64,000 bases of DNA from Candidatus Eiseniibacteriota bacterium. GTDB lineage: Bacteria; Eisenbacteria; RBG-16-71-46; CAIMUX01. The stretch covers positions 25,785-89,784 of the forward strand of contig CAIMUX010000051.1 of the NCBI GenBank assembly GCA_903844735.1. Reading direction: 5' to 3'. Of the stretch, positions 7,423-16,830 are shown one piece after another. The position numbers and the translations under genes were made by a program. Numbering within the stretch: the stretch's first letter is position 1; every line of letters begins with the position of its first letter. The notes below the pieces were generated by a model. It was not told the DNA's origin, did no database searches, and saw only the letters and a program-made list of their open reading frames with translations.

Positions 7423-7710
7423 TCTCAGGCCCGAACGCCTCGGGACATGAATCCATCCACGGCGGATCCCTTTTCAGCCGATCGCGATGGCCGGGGTTGG
7501 GCTCCGCGAGGTCCTTCAGGGCGATCGCTCATGCCAACTGCTCCCGGGGGCCAGTTTCCCCTTGCGCGATCGGAGGTTGCCTCGTATCGTTCCCACAGGC
7601 AAGGCAAGTCCGGAGGACTGGCGCGCCGGTGTTTCCTCACCGGAACGAAATCCGGCGTGAGGCTTGAGGCGGGCGGGTTCGTCCAACGTTTTTCGTCCAG
7701 GAGGTTTGCG

Positions 7711-8514
7711 ATGGCCTTAGTCAATCGGTTCACTCTGGCAGCCCTGATCTTGGTTCTCGTCGCCCCCATCGCCCTGGCCGGGCCGAATGCGGGTGGGGTG
7801 CTTGTGCTTCACGATCCCGGTCTGGCATACACGTCGGACCCTCTTGTCGGACTGTCCGGGGTGGGCTGTGGGCAGGACGGTCCGGCCTTTCCGGCTCTCC
7901 AGGAGTGCGTGGACACCGGCTATGACCCGATCGGGGGAGCGATCCCTTGCGTCCCGGGGGCTGCCGATCCGACCTCCCACATCTCCTGGACCCTCCCGGA
8001 CGACAAGGGACAGTTGCACGTCTGGTACGTCATGGCGGCATTTCCGGCCAATAGCTGCCCGCGCCTCAAGACCGTGGGGTTTAGAATCAGGTACGATGCG
8101 AGCAAGGTCTATGTGGACGCTTCCAAGTCCAAGGATGCCTATGATGTTGCTGAGGTCTCTCTAGTGCAGAAGGTTCCGAGTGACCAGGACGGCACCACGG
8201 AGTTTCCCGGCCCCGATACCGGCGTGGCCATGGGCTTCAGGGAAGCTAGGACGAGCCAGCTACAGGAACTCTGGTGGTTTGTCGGATACTCCTACCCTGG
8301 CGCAGTGGACGCTACCTTTGGCGTGGCCGTGTTGTCAGGGCTGCCAGGGGATAACAGTATGTTCGGCGATGATGTCATCCCGGTCAACAAGGAGCCCATC
8401 GCTGGTTTTGGGAGGCTAGGGCTTGGTGGAGCCGTCGGAGAAAACCCGACGCCGGTCGTGAGCCCGGTGGAAAAGACGTCCTGGAGCCGGATCAAGGCCA
8501 CCTACGCGAGGTAG
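7711..8514 (+). CDS. Secreted protein with SWxxIKxxYxR tail (GGVLVLH family, member 3)
   Basis: 267 residues, function unknown. The ATG at 7711 is supported by CAGGAGGT and by a signal peptide (NRFTLAALILVLVAPIALA); a longer in-frame extension to 7318 would read through a terminator and repeat and is rejected. The mature start PNAGGVLVLHDPGLAYTSDP and the blocks YVMAAFPANSCPRLK, ELWWFVGYSYPGA and VNKEPIAGFGRLGLGG align with the 6355 protein, but there are no C-terminal Cys repeats. Instead a short linker leads to KTSWSRIKATYAR, close to the 6355 tail, so the tail and the Cys repeats are separable modules. Probably secreted or surface-bound. Confidence 0.72.
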   Translation: MALVNRFTLAALILVLVAPIALAGPNAGGVLVLHDPGLAYTSDPLVGLSGVGCGQDGPAFPALQECVDTGYDPIGGAIPCVPGAADPTSHISWTLPDDKGQLHVWYVMAAFPANSCPRLKTVGFRIRYDASKVYVDASKSKDAYDVAEVSLVQKVPSDQDGTTEFPGPDTGVAMGFREARTSQLQELWWFVGYSYPGAVDATFGVAVLSGLPGDNSMFGDDVIPVNKEPIAGFGRLGLGGAVGENPTPVVSPVEKTSWSRIKATYAR

Positions 8515-8658
8515 TCCAGGCTGCTTCCGATCCGGTTGTACGACGCACGGCGTACGAGGGTGAGTTCGGGTGAATGATGACGGCCGGGCTGATGACGGCC
8601 GGGCTGATGATCGCCCGGTGAGTCATGGCCAGTTGGTACCGGCGGGTTGATAGCGGGT

Positions 8659-8694
8659 CGGGCGGGAGGGGATCGGGCCCCACCCGCCCGTTCT
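8659..8694 (+). terminator. GC-rich hairpin before the AlkP gene
   Basis: CGGGCGGG-A-GGGG (8659-8671) pairs with CCCC-A-CCCGCCCG (8678-8690) with one A-A mismatch and a 6-base loop, followed by TTCTC. It probably ends transcription from the 7711 gene; it also lies only 18 bases before the next ATG and could act as an attenuator. Confidence 0.55.
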
Positions 8695-8711
8695 CATGAA
8701 GGAGATGTACG

Positions 8712-10391
8712 ATGGCCAGGATGATCCCCGGCCCGAGCGACTCGCTTGCGGGCCGCGCTTTGGAGTCGTTCCGTCGAGCGTCACCGCCGACCCGACGGCT
8801 GATCGTGGCTCCCGGTTCGTCGGTGGCTCGCCGGTGGCGTGGTCTGCCGCGCCACGGTCTGCTCCTGCTCGCCGCCGTGCTCCTGGCGTTGCCCGTGGCG
8901 GACTGCACGCGAAAGCCTCCCGGCAAGCTCGTCGTCATCGGCCTCGACGGCGCGTCCTGGGATTTGTTGGAGCCGTGGATCCAGGCCGGCGATCTGCCGA
9001 ATCTGAAGGCGTTTCGGGATGGCGCTTCGTGGGGGACGATGATGTCCGTCGTGCCGTACCTGTCGCCGACCGCATGGACCTCGGCCGTCACCGGCGTCAA
9101 TCCGGGTCGCCACGGCATCTTTGATTTCCAGCGGCGGCTTCCGGGGCAGGCGGCCATCGTCACCGAGACCGCGAAGAGCCGTCGATCGCCGCCGATCTGG
9201 AACCTCCTGCGGGGCTCGGGAAAGAGCGTGGCCATCATCAACATTCCCATGACCGACCCGCCTGACGAAGTCGACGGCGTGATGGTGGCGGGCTTTCCAC
9301 ACCTCGACAAGGAGGGGTTCGCGTACCCGCCGGAGTTGGAGGCGCGGTGCAAGGCGATGGGCTACATCCTCGACGAAATGGAGATGAAGATCCCTGACGG
9401 CGAGGAGGAGTCGATCCTTGCCGGCTACCGATCGGCTCGCGAGAAACGGTGGGAGCTGGCCAGGCAGCTTTACTCGGAGAAGGAGTACGACCTCTTCTGG
9501 GTCGTCTTCACCGGCGTTGACCGGATTCAGCACCTCTACTGGGTGTTCGACGACCCGAAGAACCCGAAGTACGACCCGGCGAAGGCGGCGAAGTTCGTGG
9601 GCACCATGCGGAAATTCTGGATGGAGCAGGACAAGATCCTGGGGGAGCTCTTTGCCGCGATCCGCCCCGGCACCACGGTGCTGATCCTCTCCGATCACGG
9701 GTTCGGACCGGTCCGGCACGAGCTGCGCGTGGGCAACTGGCTGCGCTCGGCCGCCTCCGGCTTCTCTTCCGAACAGGCGAACGATATTTTCTCGCTCGAT
9801 CCGAGCGATGCGGCGAGGCTCTACGTGCGCACGCCTGGGCGCGATCCGGGCGGCGCGTCCAGCCCGGCGGAGGTGCGGGCCACGCGGGACCGGTTGTCGG
9901 CGGCACTCCTCGCCGCGCGTAATCCCGAGACGGGGGAGAAACCGGTGGAGACGGTCTATCCCGCGGAGCAGGTCTTTGTCGGCAAGTACGCCGAGAAGGG
10001 GCCCGACCTCACCGCCCTGCCCTCGAACGGCTACTACCTCGGCCTGGGTGACCTGCCGAACGGCTTCAAGCTGCCGAACTACGGTCCGCTCAGCAGCACC
10101 GTGTCGGGCTGGCACCACATGGAGGGTGTCTTCCTCCTGCGGGGGCCGAAGGCGGCCCCGGCGGGGAAAGCGATGAAGGTCTACAATCTTCTCGACGTCG
10201 CGCCGACCTGTCTGTACCTGCTGGGGCGGCCGCTGCCGGAGGACTTCGACGGGAAGATCATGGAAACGGTGCTGGCGCCGGGGCTCCTCAAGAAAGTTCC
10301 CCCGGTGTACAAGGGACTCCTCAACGAGGAGGACCGGCCGCTTACCCCCGAGGAGCAGAAGGCACTGAAAAATCTGCCCTACGTCGGCTAG
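8712..10391 (+). CDS. Alkaline phosphatase superfamily hydrolase (type I phosphodiesterase/nucleotide pyrophosphatase-like)
   Basis: 559 residues. Metal-dependent phospho- or phosphodiesterase fold. Around residue 75 LVVIGLDGASWDLL gives the first metal-binding Asp; SPTAWTSAVTGVNPGRHGIF near residue 117 carries the probable Thr/Ser nucleophile; ILSDHGFGP (about 326) and GWHHMEGVFLL (about 467) supply further metal ligands. A hydrophobic stretch near residues 52-62 ends LPVADC, a lipobox-like site with unusual Asp at -1, so it may be a periplasmic lipoprotein, although about 45 Arg-rich residues precede it. AAGGAGATG lies six bases before the ATG. It is convergent with, and overlaps by CTAG, the glycosylation cluster, so a role on phospho-sugar or lipid-linked substrates is possible but unproven. 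Confidence 0.82.
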   Translation: MARMIPGPSDSLAGRALESFRRASPPTRRLIVAPGSSVARRWRGLPRHGLLLLAAVLLALPVADCTRKPPGKLVVIGLDGASWDLLEPWIQAGDLPNLKAFRDGASWGTMMSVVPYLSPTAWTSAVTGVNPGRHGIFDFQRRLPGQAAIVTETAKSRRSPPIWNLLRGSGKSVAIINIPMTDPPDEVDGVMVAGFPHLDKEGFAYPPELEARCKAMGYILDEMEMKIPDGEEESILAGYRSAREKRWELARQLYSEKEYDLFWVVFTGVDRIQHLYWVFDDPKNPKYDPAKAAKFVGTMRKFWMEQDKILGELFAAIRPGTTVLILSDHGFGPVRHELRVGNWLRSAASGFSSEQANDIFSLDPSDAARLYVRTPGRDPGGASSPAEVRATRDRLSAALLAARNPETGEKPVETVYPAEQVFVGKYAEKGPDLTALPSNGYYLGLGDLPNGFKLPNYGPLSSTVSGWHHMEGVFLLRGPKAAPAGKAMKVYNLLDVAPTCLYLLGRPLPEDFDGKIMETVLAPGLLKKVPPVYKGLLNEEDRPLTPEEQKALKNLPYVG

Positions 10392-12616
10392 CTCGGCCGG
10401 TTGAGTGGCAGGCGAATCTGCTGCGCCAGAAGTTTCAGTTGCCTTACTACCACCGAGTCGGCGCCCACGGCCGCGATCGACTCGCGGAACAGCGGCAACA
10501 CCTTTGCACTCCGGCCTGACTCCAGGTAGAGCCGGGTAAGTTGCGCCACCACCGCCGGGCGTCCGGGCGCGATCCGCTGGCAGCGCTCCAGGGCCGCGAT
10601 CGCGCCGGCGGTATCCCCGCGGCGAGCGCAGTAGCCGGCGCGTATCCAGTGCGTGGTGGCCATCTGTCCGTGGTTCTGTTCGGCCCACGATAACAGGCTG
10701 TCGGCTGGCCCCCATCGCCCTTGCTCCATGGCATCGACCATACGGGGCAGGGCAGCCCCGTACTCGGCATCCCCGTCTGTCCGCAGCTCGTCGGGGAACA
10801 GCGAGTTCTCCATGGACATGCGGATATTCACAGCCTCCTGGAGCGACTTCGTGGCGGCTTCGTCGGTGGGGTCGAGGCGGACCGCTTGGGTGAGTGCGGC
10901 TTCGGCTTCAGGCATCCGCCCGGCTTGGCCGAGCCAGGTTCCGTAGTCGCGCAGGAAGGCGGCGTTACGCGGGCGTTGCCGTACGAGTCGCTCCATCAGG
11001 GCCAGCGCCTCTTCGGGGCGACCCGAGGCCGATCGCCGGGCCGCGAGTGCGGCGACGGCGCCGGCGTGCGTGGAGTCGGCGCGATAGGCGGTCTCGAGCT
11101 GTTCTGTGGCAGCCGAAGGCAGTGCGTCTTTGAGGTAGGCCTGGGCCAGCTCGACTCGGGCTTCCAGGTTGCGGGGATCGCGCTTCACCGCCTCCTCGAG
11201 GACCGGCACGGCTTGCCGCCAGCTCATGGTCTGCTCAAAGGCCGCTGCCAGGAGTCGCAGGTCCTCCGAGGGGTTCCGCAGCATGCGTGCCGGGCCGAGG
11301 AGGCCGGCGGCGAGAGAAACCGCGAGGGCGATCCCGAGAGCCATGAGCGGGGCACGGCGGAAGCGATGGGTGGCGCGGCCGGCGGCCCCGGCAATCCAGC
11401 CCCCCCCCAGCGCGGCGAGCAGCGGAAGGCCTGCCTGGCGGGATGCGGCGGAGGCCAGGCCGAGAAGCGAGGCGAGAGCGACGGCGAGAAGCCCCTGCGC
11501 CAGCGTGTCCCGCAGCGGATCGCCTTGCAGCAAGAGGAAACCCGCGGCGGCGAGTGCCAGGAGTCCCGCGAAACTCCAGGCGAGACCGGCGAACGGTTTC
11601 GCCGATCGCGCCGCGAGGAAGGAGGCGGAAAGGGCGTCGGGGACCGGCCAGGCGCTCAGGGTCGCTGCGGCCTTGGACAGCAAGACGCCGATGGTGGAGA
11701 GGGGGTTCTCCAGGGTCCGGCTCACCCCGCGCGAGGCTGCGGTCCGGTAGAGATCCATCTCGGTCCCCTGGCGGCCGAGCTCTTCCCACGTGCGACGGCG
11801 CAGCTCGTCATCGGAGACCCACGCGGGCGGGCGCAAGTAGCGCGGCGTGCCCCCCGTGGCGGGGTCGAAGGCGCGGTCGATGGTCGGGCCCGCGCCCCAC
11901 GACAGCACCGGGCCGCCGGCCGGCAGGCGGCTGTGTTGCGTTAGGATCACCCCTGCGAAGGCCGCCACAAAGACGCATGGCAGCAGCGCCGTTCCCCAAG
12001 CGAGGCGTCCGCCGACCCGGCGAGCCGCGAGGATCCGTTCGCGCAGCCTCAGTCCGAGCAGGAACACGAATGGGAGCGGCACGAGGAGGAAGCCCAGCGC
12101 GGCGACGAGGCCGGTGCCGAGCCCGAGGGGGAGAGATGGAACCTCCCTCGATCGCTCCCGGTCCCAGAGATACATCGCGGCGATGAAGGCCAGGGTCGCG
12201 GGCGCGACCGGTGAGAAGCGTGCCGCGAAGAAGGCGCCGAGCGGGTCGAGCGCGTAGAGCGTGGCGGCTGCGGCTGCGGCTGTGTGGCCCCACCGGCGCC
12301 GTACCAACAACGCGAGAAGCAGGGCGGTGGCGACCTCGCAGGCGCACTGGGCTGCGGCGAGAGGTCTTGTTGCGCCGCCCGCAACCCCTGGGACGTTGCC
12401 GGCAAGAAGAGGGTAGAAGGTCGAGCCGCGTGGGAGTGTGCGCCCGGCGGTAGGCTCTTCGTGAACCCGGAGGGCGCGCGAGCGGTAGTCGAGATCCTCC
12501 AGCACCGGGTGGAGGAGCAGCGGACTATGGCCAAAGCCTGTCGCGGCCGTGAACCGCAGCACGGCAGTGAGGGCGATGGCGGCCGGGATCATCCAGGTCT
12601 TGCTGGGCTTCATCAT
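10388..12616 (-). CDS. GT-C-like membrane glycosyltransferase with C-terminal TPR domain
   Basis: 742 residues from the ATG at 12616, which overlaps the upstream stop (ATGATG, preceded by AGGAG); a second ATG at 12613 is equally possible. The N-terminal 450 residues contain about ten hydrophobic helices in the GT-C pattern, with an acidic pair in the first extracytoplasmic loop (VLEDLDYRSRA), the usual place for the catalytic base. From about residue 470 there are four or five TPR units (AVPVLEEAVKRDPRNLEARV, ALALMERLVRQRPRNAAFL, AEAALTQAVRLDPTDEAA). The layout is that of TMTC-type O-mannosyltransferases, but sequence similarity to the 12613-14847 product is limited. Last gene of the minus-strand cluster. 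Donor and acceptor unknown. Confidence 0.68.
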   Translation of the reverse strand: MMKPSKTWMIPAAIALTAVLRFTAATGFGHSPLLLHPVLEDLDYRSRALRVHEEPTAGRTLPRGSTFYPLLAGNVPGVAGGATRPLAAAQCACEVATALLLALLVRRRWGHTAAAAAATLYALDPLGAFFAARFSPVAPATLAFIAAMYLWDRERSREVPSLPLGLGTGLVAALGFLLVPLPFVFLLGLRLRERILAARRVGGRLAWGTALLPCVFVAAFAGVILTQHSRLPAGGPVLSWGAGPTIDRAFDPATGGTPRYLRPPAWVSDDELRRRTWEELGRQGTEMDLYRTAASRGVSRTLENPLSTIGVLLSKAAATLSAWPVPDALSASFLAARSAKPFAGLAWSFAGLLALAAAGFLLLQGDPLRDTLAQGLLAVALASLLGLASAASRQAGLPLLAALGGGWIAGAAGRATHRFRRAPLMALGIALAVSLAAGLLGPARMLRNPSEDLRLLAAAFEQTMSWRQAVPVLEEAVKRDPRNLEARVELAQAYLKDALPSAATEQLETAYRADSTHAGAVAALAARRSASGRPEEALALMERLVRQRPRNAAFLRDYGTWLGQAGRMPEAEAALTQAVRLDPTDEAATKSLQEAVNIRMSMENSLFPDELRTDGDAEYGAALPRMVDAMEQGRWGPADSLLSWAEQNHGQMATTHWIRAGYCARRGDTAGAIAALERCQRIAPGRPAVVAQLTRLYLESGRSAKVLPLFRESIAAVGADSVVVRQLKLLAQQIRLPLNRPS

Positions 12617-14847
12617 ATCTCCTCTGGAAGTGGTCGGTGGCGGCCGGGACAGTCCGCTCCTCCATCGTCGAGGGTACCGGATTCCGGGCGCTGCTCCCAC
12701 CGTTCCCGCAGGGCGTGGATGGCGTCCGGGGCGAGCGAGGGCTGTGGGGCCGCCGCCAACGAGTCGAGCCAGGCGCGGGCTGCCGGGCGATTGCCCGCGG
12801 CGAGCATGGACTCGAGAAGGGTGTCGGCGGTGTTTGGGTCAGGCTGCAGGCGGAAGGCTGCGCGCGCGAGTCGGATCGCCTCCTGTGGGTTGCTGCCGGT
12901 GCGGGCGAGGAGCCACGCTAGCTCGTTGTGCGAGGATGCATCCCGTTTGTCCCGGGCGATGAGAGCGCGATAGATCGTTTCCGCGCTGTCAGGGGCACCG
13001 GCCTGCCAGAGTGAGTAGGCGAAGGACCTTTGCACCGCGGCATCATCCGGCTTTTGGGCCGCGACGTACCGCCAAGTCGCTGCCGCTTTACCCCAAAGCT
13101 CCTGCATGGCTAAAGAGGAAGCGAGCCCGATGGCGGCGCGCGGATCGCGGGGTGGCAGAGCCCGGGCCGCGGCGGCGAAGGCGCTTTCGGCCCGGACGCC
13201 GTCGCGAAGCGTGAGCCAGGCGTTGCCCAGTTCGATGAGGGAGCGGGGGCGGGGCGGCCTCTCGTGCAGGGCCGGGCGTAAGAGATCCACCGCCTCCGTA
13301 GCGCGGTCGGAACGCGTGAGGGCCGTTCCGCGCGCTTCGCGCGCTGCCGGATACCCGGGGAGCAACGACAACGCGCGCCCTGAGGCGTCGAGTGCTTCGC
13401 GTACGCGGTCGCATTCAAGCAGGGCCACCGAGAGATTCGTCCAGGCCTTGGCAGACCGCGGCGAGGTGGAGGTGGCGGAGCGAAAGAGGGTGAGGTCGTT
13501 CTTCCAGTCGAGGCTGCGCACCCAGCTTCGTCCGGCGAGGAAGAGGCCCCAGGTGATAGCCAGCATCGGAATGATGCGCTTGGCTGATGAGCGGGAGTGC
13601 AACCGTGCCGCTGCGACGGCGAGAATCCAGATCGATCCGGCCGACGGGAGATAGGCCAGCCGCTCGCCGTAGATCGTTCCCACAGCAATAGGAACGTTCG
13701 AGGTCACGAACCCTCCCGCCAGCACGATTCCGATGCCCCACAGCAGCTCTCGGTCATGGCGCCGTCCCGCGAGTGCGGTGAGGGCTAGAGTGGCGACCAG
13801 CAAGAGGACGCCGGATGCCATCCAGCCCACGCCGGGAACGATTTGTGGATAGCTGGCGTCGGCGGTCAGACTCCAGGGGAAAAGCGTTCGCCACGCCAAC
13901 AGCCACTGGATCCCGAGGGCGTTCGCCATGCGCTGAAACGCCGGCACGTGGGCGAGAGCGTTGTCGGAGAGGCTTACCGTGGAGAGGGCGAACGCCCCAC
14001 CGAGGACCTTGGTCCGCAAGAGGAGCACGAGAATGAGGATCGCCCCCCATGCGCCGAAGACCTGGAGCCAGCGGCGCCGGGCGACCTCGGCCACGGTGGG
14101 GATTCCGACTGCGGCGGAGGTGACGCCGGACTGTGGGGCCGCGGAGGATCCCGCACGGGTGCCGACGGTTCGTGTGCACTTTGGCGCCGTGATCACCGGC
14201 GAAGGGCACCACCGGTCTAGGATCGAGTGTAGAATCGGCAGCATCAGGAGCCCCGCCGCACTTTCCTTCGAGAGCATCGCGAGCGCGAACGCCAGGGCCG
14301 TTCCGAGCAGGCGCGGGATGCCCCCGTTGCGTGCGAACTTGATGGCCAGGATCCACCCGCCGATCCCGAGGGCCGCGGCCCACAGCTCTGCGCGTCCGGC
14401 AATCGAGACCACCGCCTCGCTGTGTAGCGGGTGTACCGCGAAGAGCAGCGCCACCACGAGTGCGAGCCGTTTCCGCTCGGGAAAGATGTGACGCAGCAAA
14501 TAGTGCAGGAGCAACACCGTCGCGAGGTGCAGAAGCAGGTTCACCGCGTGGAATCCGACAGGGGAGTGGCCGGTGATCTTCCCGCTCCACCAGTAAGAGA
14601 ACGTGGTCCACGGCCGGTAGAGGCCGGTTCCGATACGGCCGGGCCAGTATGGCGCCGTCCAGGCCATTGCCGGAGAGGCTGCCCATACCGCGGGATTCTC
14701 GACGATGAGCCCGCCGTCGTCGAAGGTGAATCCGTTCCGCAGCGCGGGGGCAAACGGCAGCAGTGCGGCCAGCGCGAGCCAGAGCGTGATCGGCAGTCCG
14801 AGGAATCGCGGGGAGTTCCGCGGCCCTGCCGTTGTGGGCACGTTCAC
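12613..14847 (-). CDS. TMTC-like GT-C glycosyltransferase with TPR repeats
   Basis: 744 residues. The start GTG overlaps the upstream stop (GTGA). The N-terminal half is a multi-helix GT-C domain. FTFDDGGLIVENP near residue 40 has the Asp-Asp pair typical of TMTC proteins, and GLYRPWTTFSYWW, FHAVNLLLHLATVLLLHYLL and LLFAVHPLHSEAV are further close matches to that family. The C-terminal half is TPR repeats (ALDASGRALSLLPGYPAARE, IYRALIARDKRDASSHNELA). In animals TMTC enzymes use polyprenyl-phosphate mannose to O-mannosylate cadherins. Here a DPM1-like GT2 is encoded in the same cluster and could make such a donor. A protein acceptor is inferred, not shown. Confidence 0.8.
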   Translation of the reverse strand: MNVPTTAGPRNSPRFLGLPITLWLALAALLPFAPALRNGFTFDDGGLIVENPAVWAASPAMAWTAPYWPGRIGTGLYRPWTTFSYWWSGKITGHSPVGFHAVNLLLHLATVLLLHYLLRHIFPERKRLALVVALLFAVHPLHSEAVVSIAGRAELWAAALGIGGWILAIKFARNGGIPRLLGTALAFALAMLSKESAAGLLMLPILHSILDRWCPSPVITAPKCTRTVGTRAGSSAAPQSGVTSAAVGIPTVAEVARRRWLQVFGAWGAILILVLLLRTKVLGGAFALSTVSLSDNALAHVPAFQRMANALGIQWLLAWRTLFPWSLTADASYPQIVPGVGWMASGVLLLVATLALTALAGRRHDRELLWGIGIVLAGGFVTSNVPIAVGTIYGERLAYLPSAGSIWILAVAAARLHSRSSAKRIIPMLAITWGLFLAGRSWVRSLDWKNDLTLFRSATSTSPRSAKAWTNLSVALLECDRVREALDASGRALSLLPGYPAAREARGTALTRSDRATEAVDLLRPALHERPPRPRSLIELGNAWLTLRDGVRAESAFAAAARALPPRDPRAAIGLASSLAMQELWGKAAATWRYVAAQKPDDAAVQRSFAYSLWQAGAPDSAETIYRALIARDKRDASSHNELAWLLARTGSNPQEAIRLARAAFRLQPDPNTADTLLESMLAAGNRPAARAWLDSLAAAPQPSLAPDAIHALRERWEQRPESGTLDDGGADCPGRHRPLPEEI

Positions 14848-16781
14848 CGGCGTGTCTCCAGCTTAGGGATCGAGTCAAGCGGCACCCACGACGAGCGGGG
14901 GAGGCGCAGCACTACGCGATCTCCCGACACCCAGTCCTGGCGGTACTCCCAGGCGACCTCGGCGGGCTTCAGACCGGCCAGGACCGAAACGAGTACGTTT
15001 CCGGGGTAGCCGAGAAATGCCGCCCCACGCCGGGAGCGTGCGGAAGGCGGCGGCGTGGGGCGTGACGGCCATGCCCCCGGCGTTCCCGCGTAGGGGGTCG
15101 TGCCGGCCGCGGTTCCGCCTGTGCCGTCGGCGGTGGCGGCGGTGGGGTCGGAACCGGCAGCCGGATCGGTCGCCTCTGAATCGCGAAATGCGAGGAGCCA
15201 AACGGCGCCGGTGCCGCGCCGTTCCCACGCCAGGCGCAGAGCGATGGCCTGCTGCCGCCAGGCGGCGGCCGAGTCGAGCGGCGCGGACCAACTGCCGGCG
15301 GCGTTGCGGTCGAACGAGGCGGGAAACGATCCTTTCCAGCCGGCGCGATCCCACCAACCGAGTCGCCGGCCGTAGTACTCGATGGTGGGCCGAGAAAGTG
15401 CCGAGAAGACCACGGCATCGCCCGGCTCGATCTCGGACGCGAGGAGCGTGGCCAGCGCCCGGTCGGAGCCCTTGGCGGTGCGCCCTTCGCCGCGCCACGA
15501 CGGGGCCAGGGCCGCCACGCCGAGGACAATCCATGCGACCGTCGCGATCGATGCCGGCAGACGCCCCCATGGGGGAGACGCCCCCCAACGGAGGCCCAGT
15601 CCCCACAGGGGGGACGCCCTTCTTCGGGGGCACAACAGCCCCCGAGTCCAGCCGATCCCGAGGAGGATCGCCAACCCCGGCAGCGCCAGGGTATCGGTGC
15701 GCCCGACGACATAGGCCGACCCGGCCAGGAGAGAGACCACCTGGAGTCCGAAGAGCGGAACTGCGGTGAAGATGGCCGCACCGACGAGCAGCTCGCGCTG
15801 GGTGTCACAGGGCGGGCTCGCGACTGGGCGGTTGGGTGCAGTCCGACCGGTGGGGGTCCGGCGGAACTCGAACGCGGCAGCGGCGGCACCGATCAGTCCC
15901 ACGGCGCCCAGAGCCCAGGCTGCCCACCGCAGGGCCATCAGAGACGGCGGGAAAGTCGGGAGCGGAACCTGCAGATGCAGAGCGGGGCCGGTACCGTTGG
16001 CGAGGGCCGCCAGCGTGTAGACCGGACCTAGCAGCAATCCACCGCGACCCGTCCACCACGCGGCCATCCAGGTATTGCCTGTGTCGTGTGTGCCCAGTTG
16101 GGGGAGAAGCGCCACGAGCCACGGTGACATGCCGAGGGCAAAAATGCCGAGTACGGCCGTGCCGGTGCGCCGGTGCAATCGGGTAGCGAGAAGCGGAATG
16201 ACGCCGGTGGCGACTGCCGCCGCCACCACCAGAATCCCGAGGTTGTGGCTGTAGACGAGGCCGAAACAGGCAAGGAGGAACCAGGCGCCGGTGCGCGTTC
16301 CGGGCCTCTCCCGCAGCGACAACGCGGCACCGAGCGCGAGAACGGCAAGGAGGTGCAACAGGGCGTAGCTGCGAGCCTGCTGCGCGTAGTGCACCGCCAC
16401 ACTGGAAAATCCCAGCGCGGCTGCGGTTGGAAGGGCTGCTTGCGGCGCGCGATTCCGCGTGAGGCGCCACGCAGCCACCACCGCGGCGGTCCCGGCCAGA
16501 GCCGGGAGCAGACGGAGGCCCCACTCGCCCCTACCCGCGACCGCGGTGGCCAGGGTCTGGAGCAGGTAGAAGAGCGGGGGTGCGTCGTCGTTGCGCAGGA
16601 CGCCGAGCAGCCGGCCTGGTGACACGCGGACCAAGAGCCCCGTCCAGGCCTCATCGACCCACAGACCCTCCGCACCCAGACGAAAGAAGCGGATCAAGGC
16701 CGCGGCGACGAGAAGCGCGGGCACGAGGATGGTCCCGGGTGCCGGGAGTGGGCCGCGTCGCCGTTCGGATGGGACCCGCAT
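14844..16781 (-). CDS. GT39/ArnT-like membrane glycosyltransferase
   Basis: 645 residues from the ATG at 16781; a longer frame to 17174 exists but would overlap the methyltransferase gene. N-terminal region: LIRFFRLGAEGLWVDEAWTG holds the Asp-Glu of the first luminal loop typical of GT39/GT83 (PMT/ArnT) enzymes, then DDAPPLFYLLQTL. About eleven hydrophobic helices follow. The C-terminal extracytoplasmic region has a low-complexity Gly/Thr/Ala/Pro insert (about residues 540-590) between better conserved parts. These enzymes move a sugar from a polyprenyl-phosphate carrier to lipid or protein. The stop overlaps the next GTG. The weak ribosome binding site leaves the start somewhat uncertain. 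Confidence 0.78.
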   Translation of the reverse strand: MRVPSERRRGPLPAPGTILVPALLVAAALIRFFRLGAEGLWVDEAWTGLLVRVSPGRLLGVLRNDDAPPLFYLLQTLATAVAGRGEWGLRLLPALAGTAAVVAAWRLTRNRAPQAALPTAAALGFSSVAVHYAQQARSYALLHLLAVLALGAALSLRERPGTRTGAWFLLACFGLVYSHNLGILVVAAAVATGVIPLLATRLHRRTGTAVLGIFALGMSPWLVALLPQLGTHDTGNTWMAAWWTGRGGLLLGPVYTLAALANGTGPALHLQVPLPTFPPSLMALRWAAWALGAVGLIGAAAAAFEFRRTPTGRTAPNRPVASPPCDTQRELLVGAAIFTAVPLFGLQVVSLLAGSAYVVGRTDTLALPGLAILLGIGWTRGLLCPRRRASPLWGLGLRWGASPPWGRLPASIATVAWIVLGVAALAPSWRGEGRTAKGSDRALATLLASEIEPGDAVVFSALSRPTIEYYGRRLGWWDRAGWKGSFPASFDRNAAGSWSAPLDSAAAWRQQAIALRLAWERRGTGAVWLLAFRDSEATDPAAGSDPTAATADGTGGTAAGTTPYAGTPGAWPSRPTPPPSARSRRGAAFLGYPGNVLVSVLAGLKPAEVAWEYRQDWVSGDRVVLRLPRSSWVPLDSIPKLETRR

Positions 16782-16830
16782 CTCAGCCGGATCCGGCCGC
16801 CGCTCCCCTTTCAAGGTATCCGCTCCCGCA

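Larger units (their letters stand above)
7285..7710. other. 426-base intergenic region: terminator, dispersed repeat, structured leader
   Basis: No credible gene. It holds a short direct repeat of GCCGGTACTT at 7310-7328, the terminator at 7334-7372, a copy of the dispersed repeat at 7394-7422, and a GC-rich leader before the 7711 gene. The leader contains hairpins AGTCC-GGA-GGACT (7608-7620) and CCGGTG-TTTCCT-CACCGG (7626-7643). Confidence 0.55.

Noticed and set aside
8781..10715. 644-residue open frame on the minus strand
   Set aside because: It lies opposite the AlkP-superfamily gene, is rich in Arg/Pro/His and shows no domain. In GC-rich DNA, antisense frames stay open by chance.
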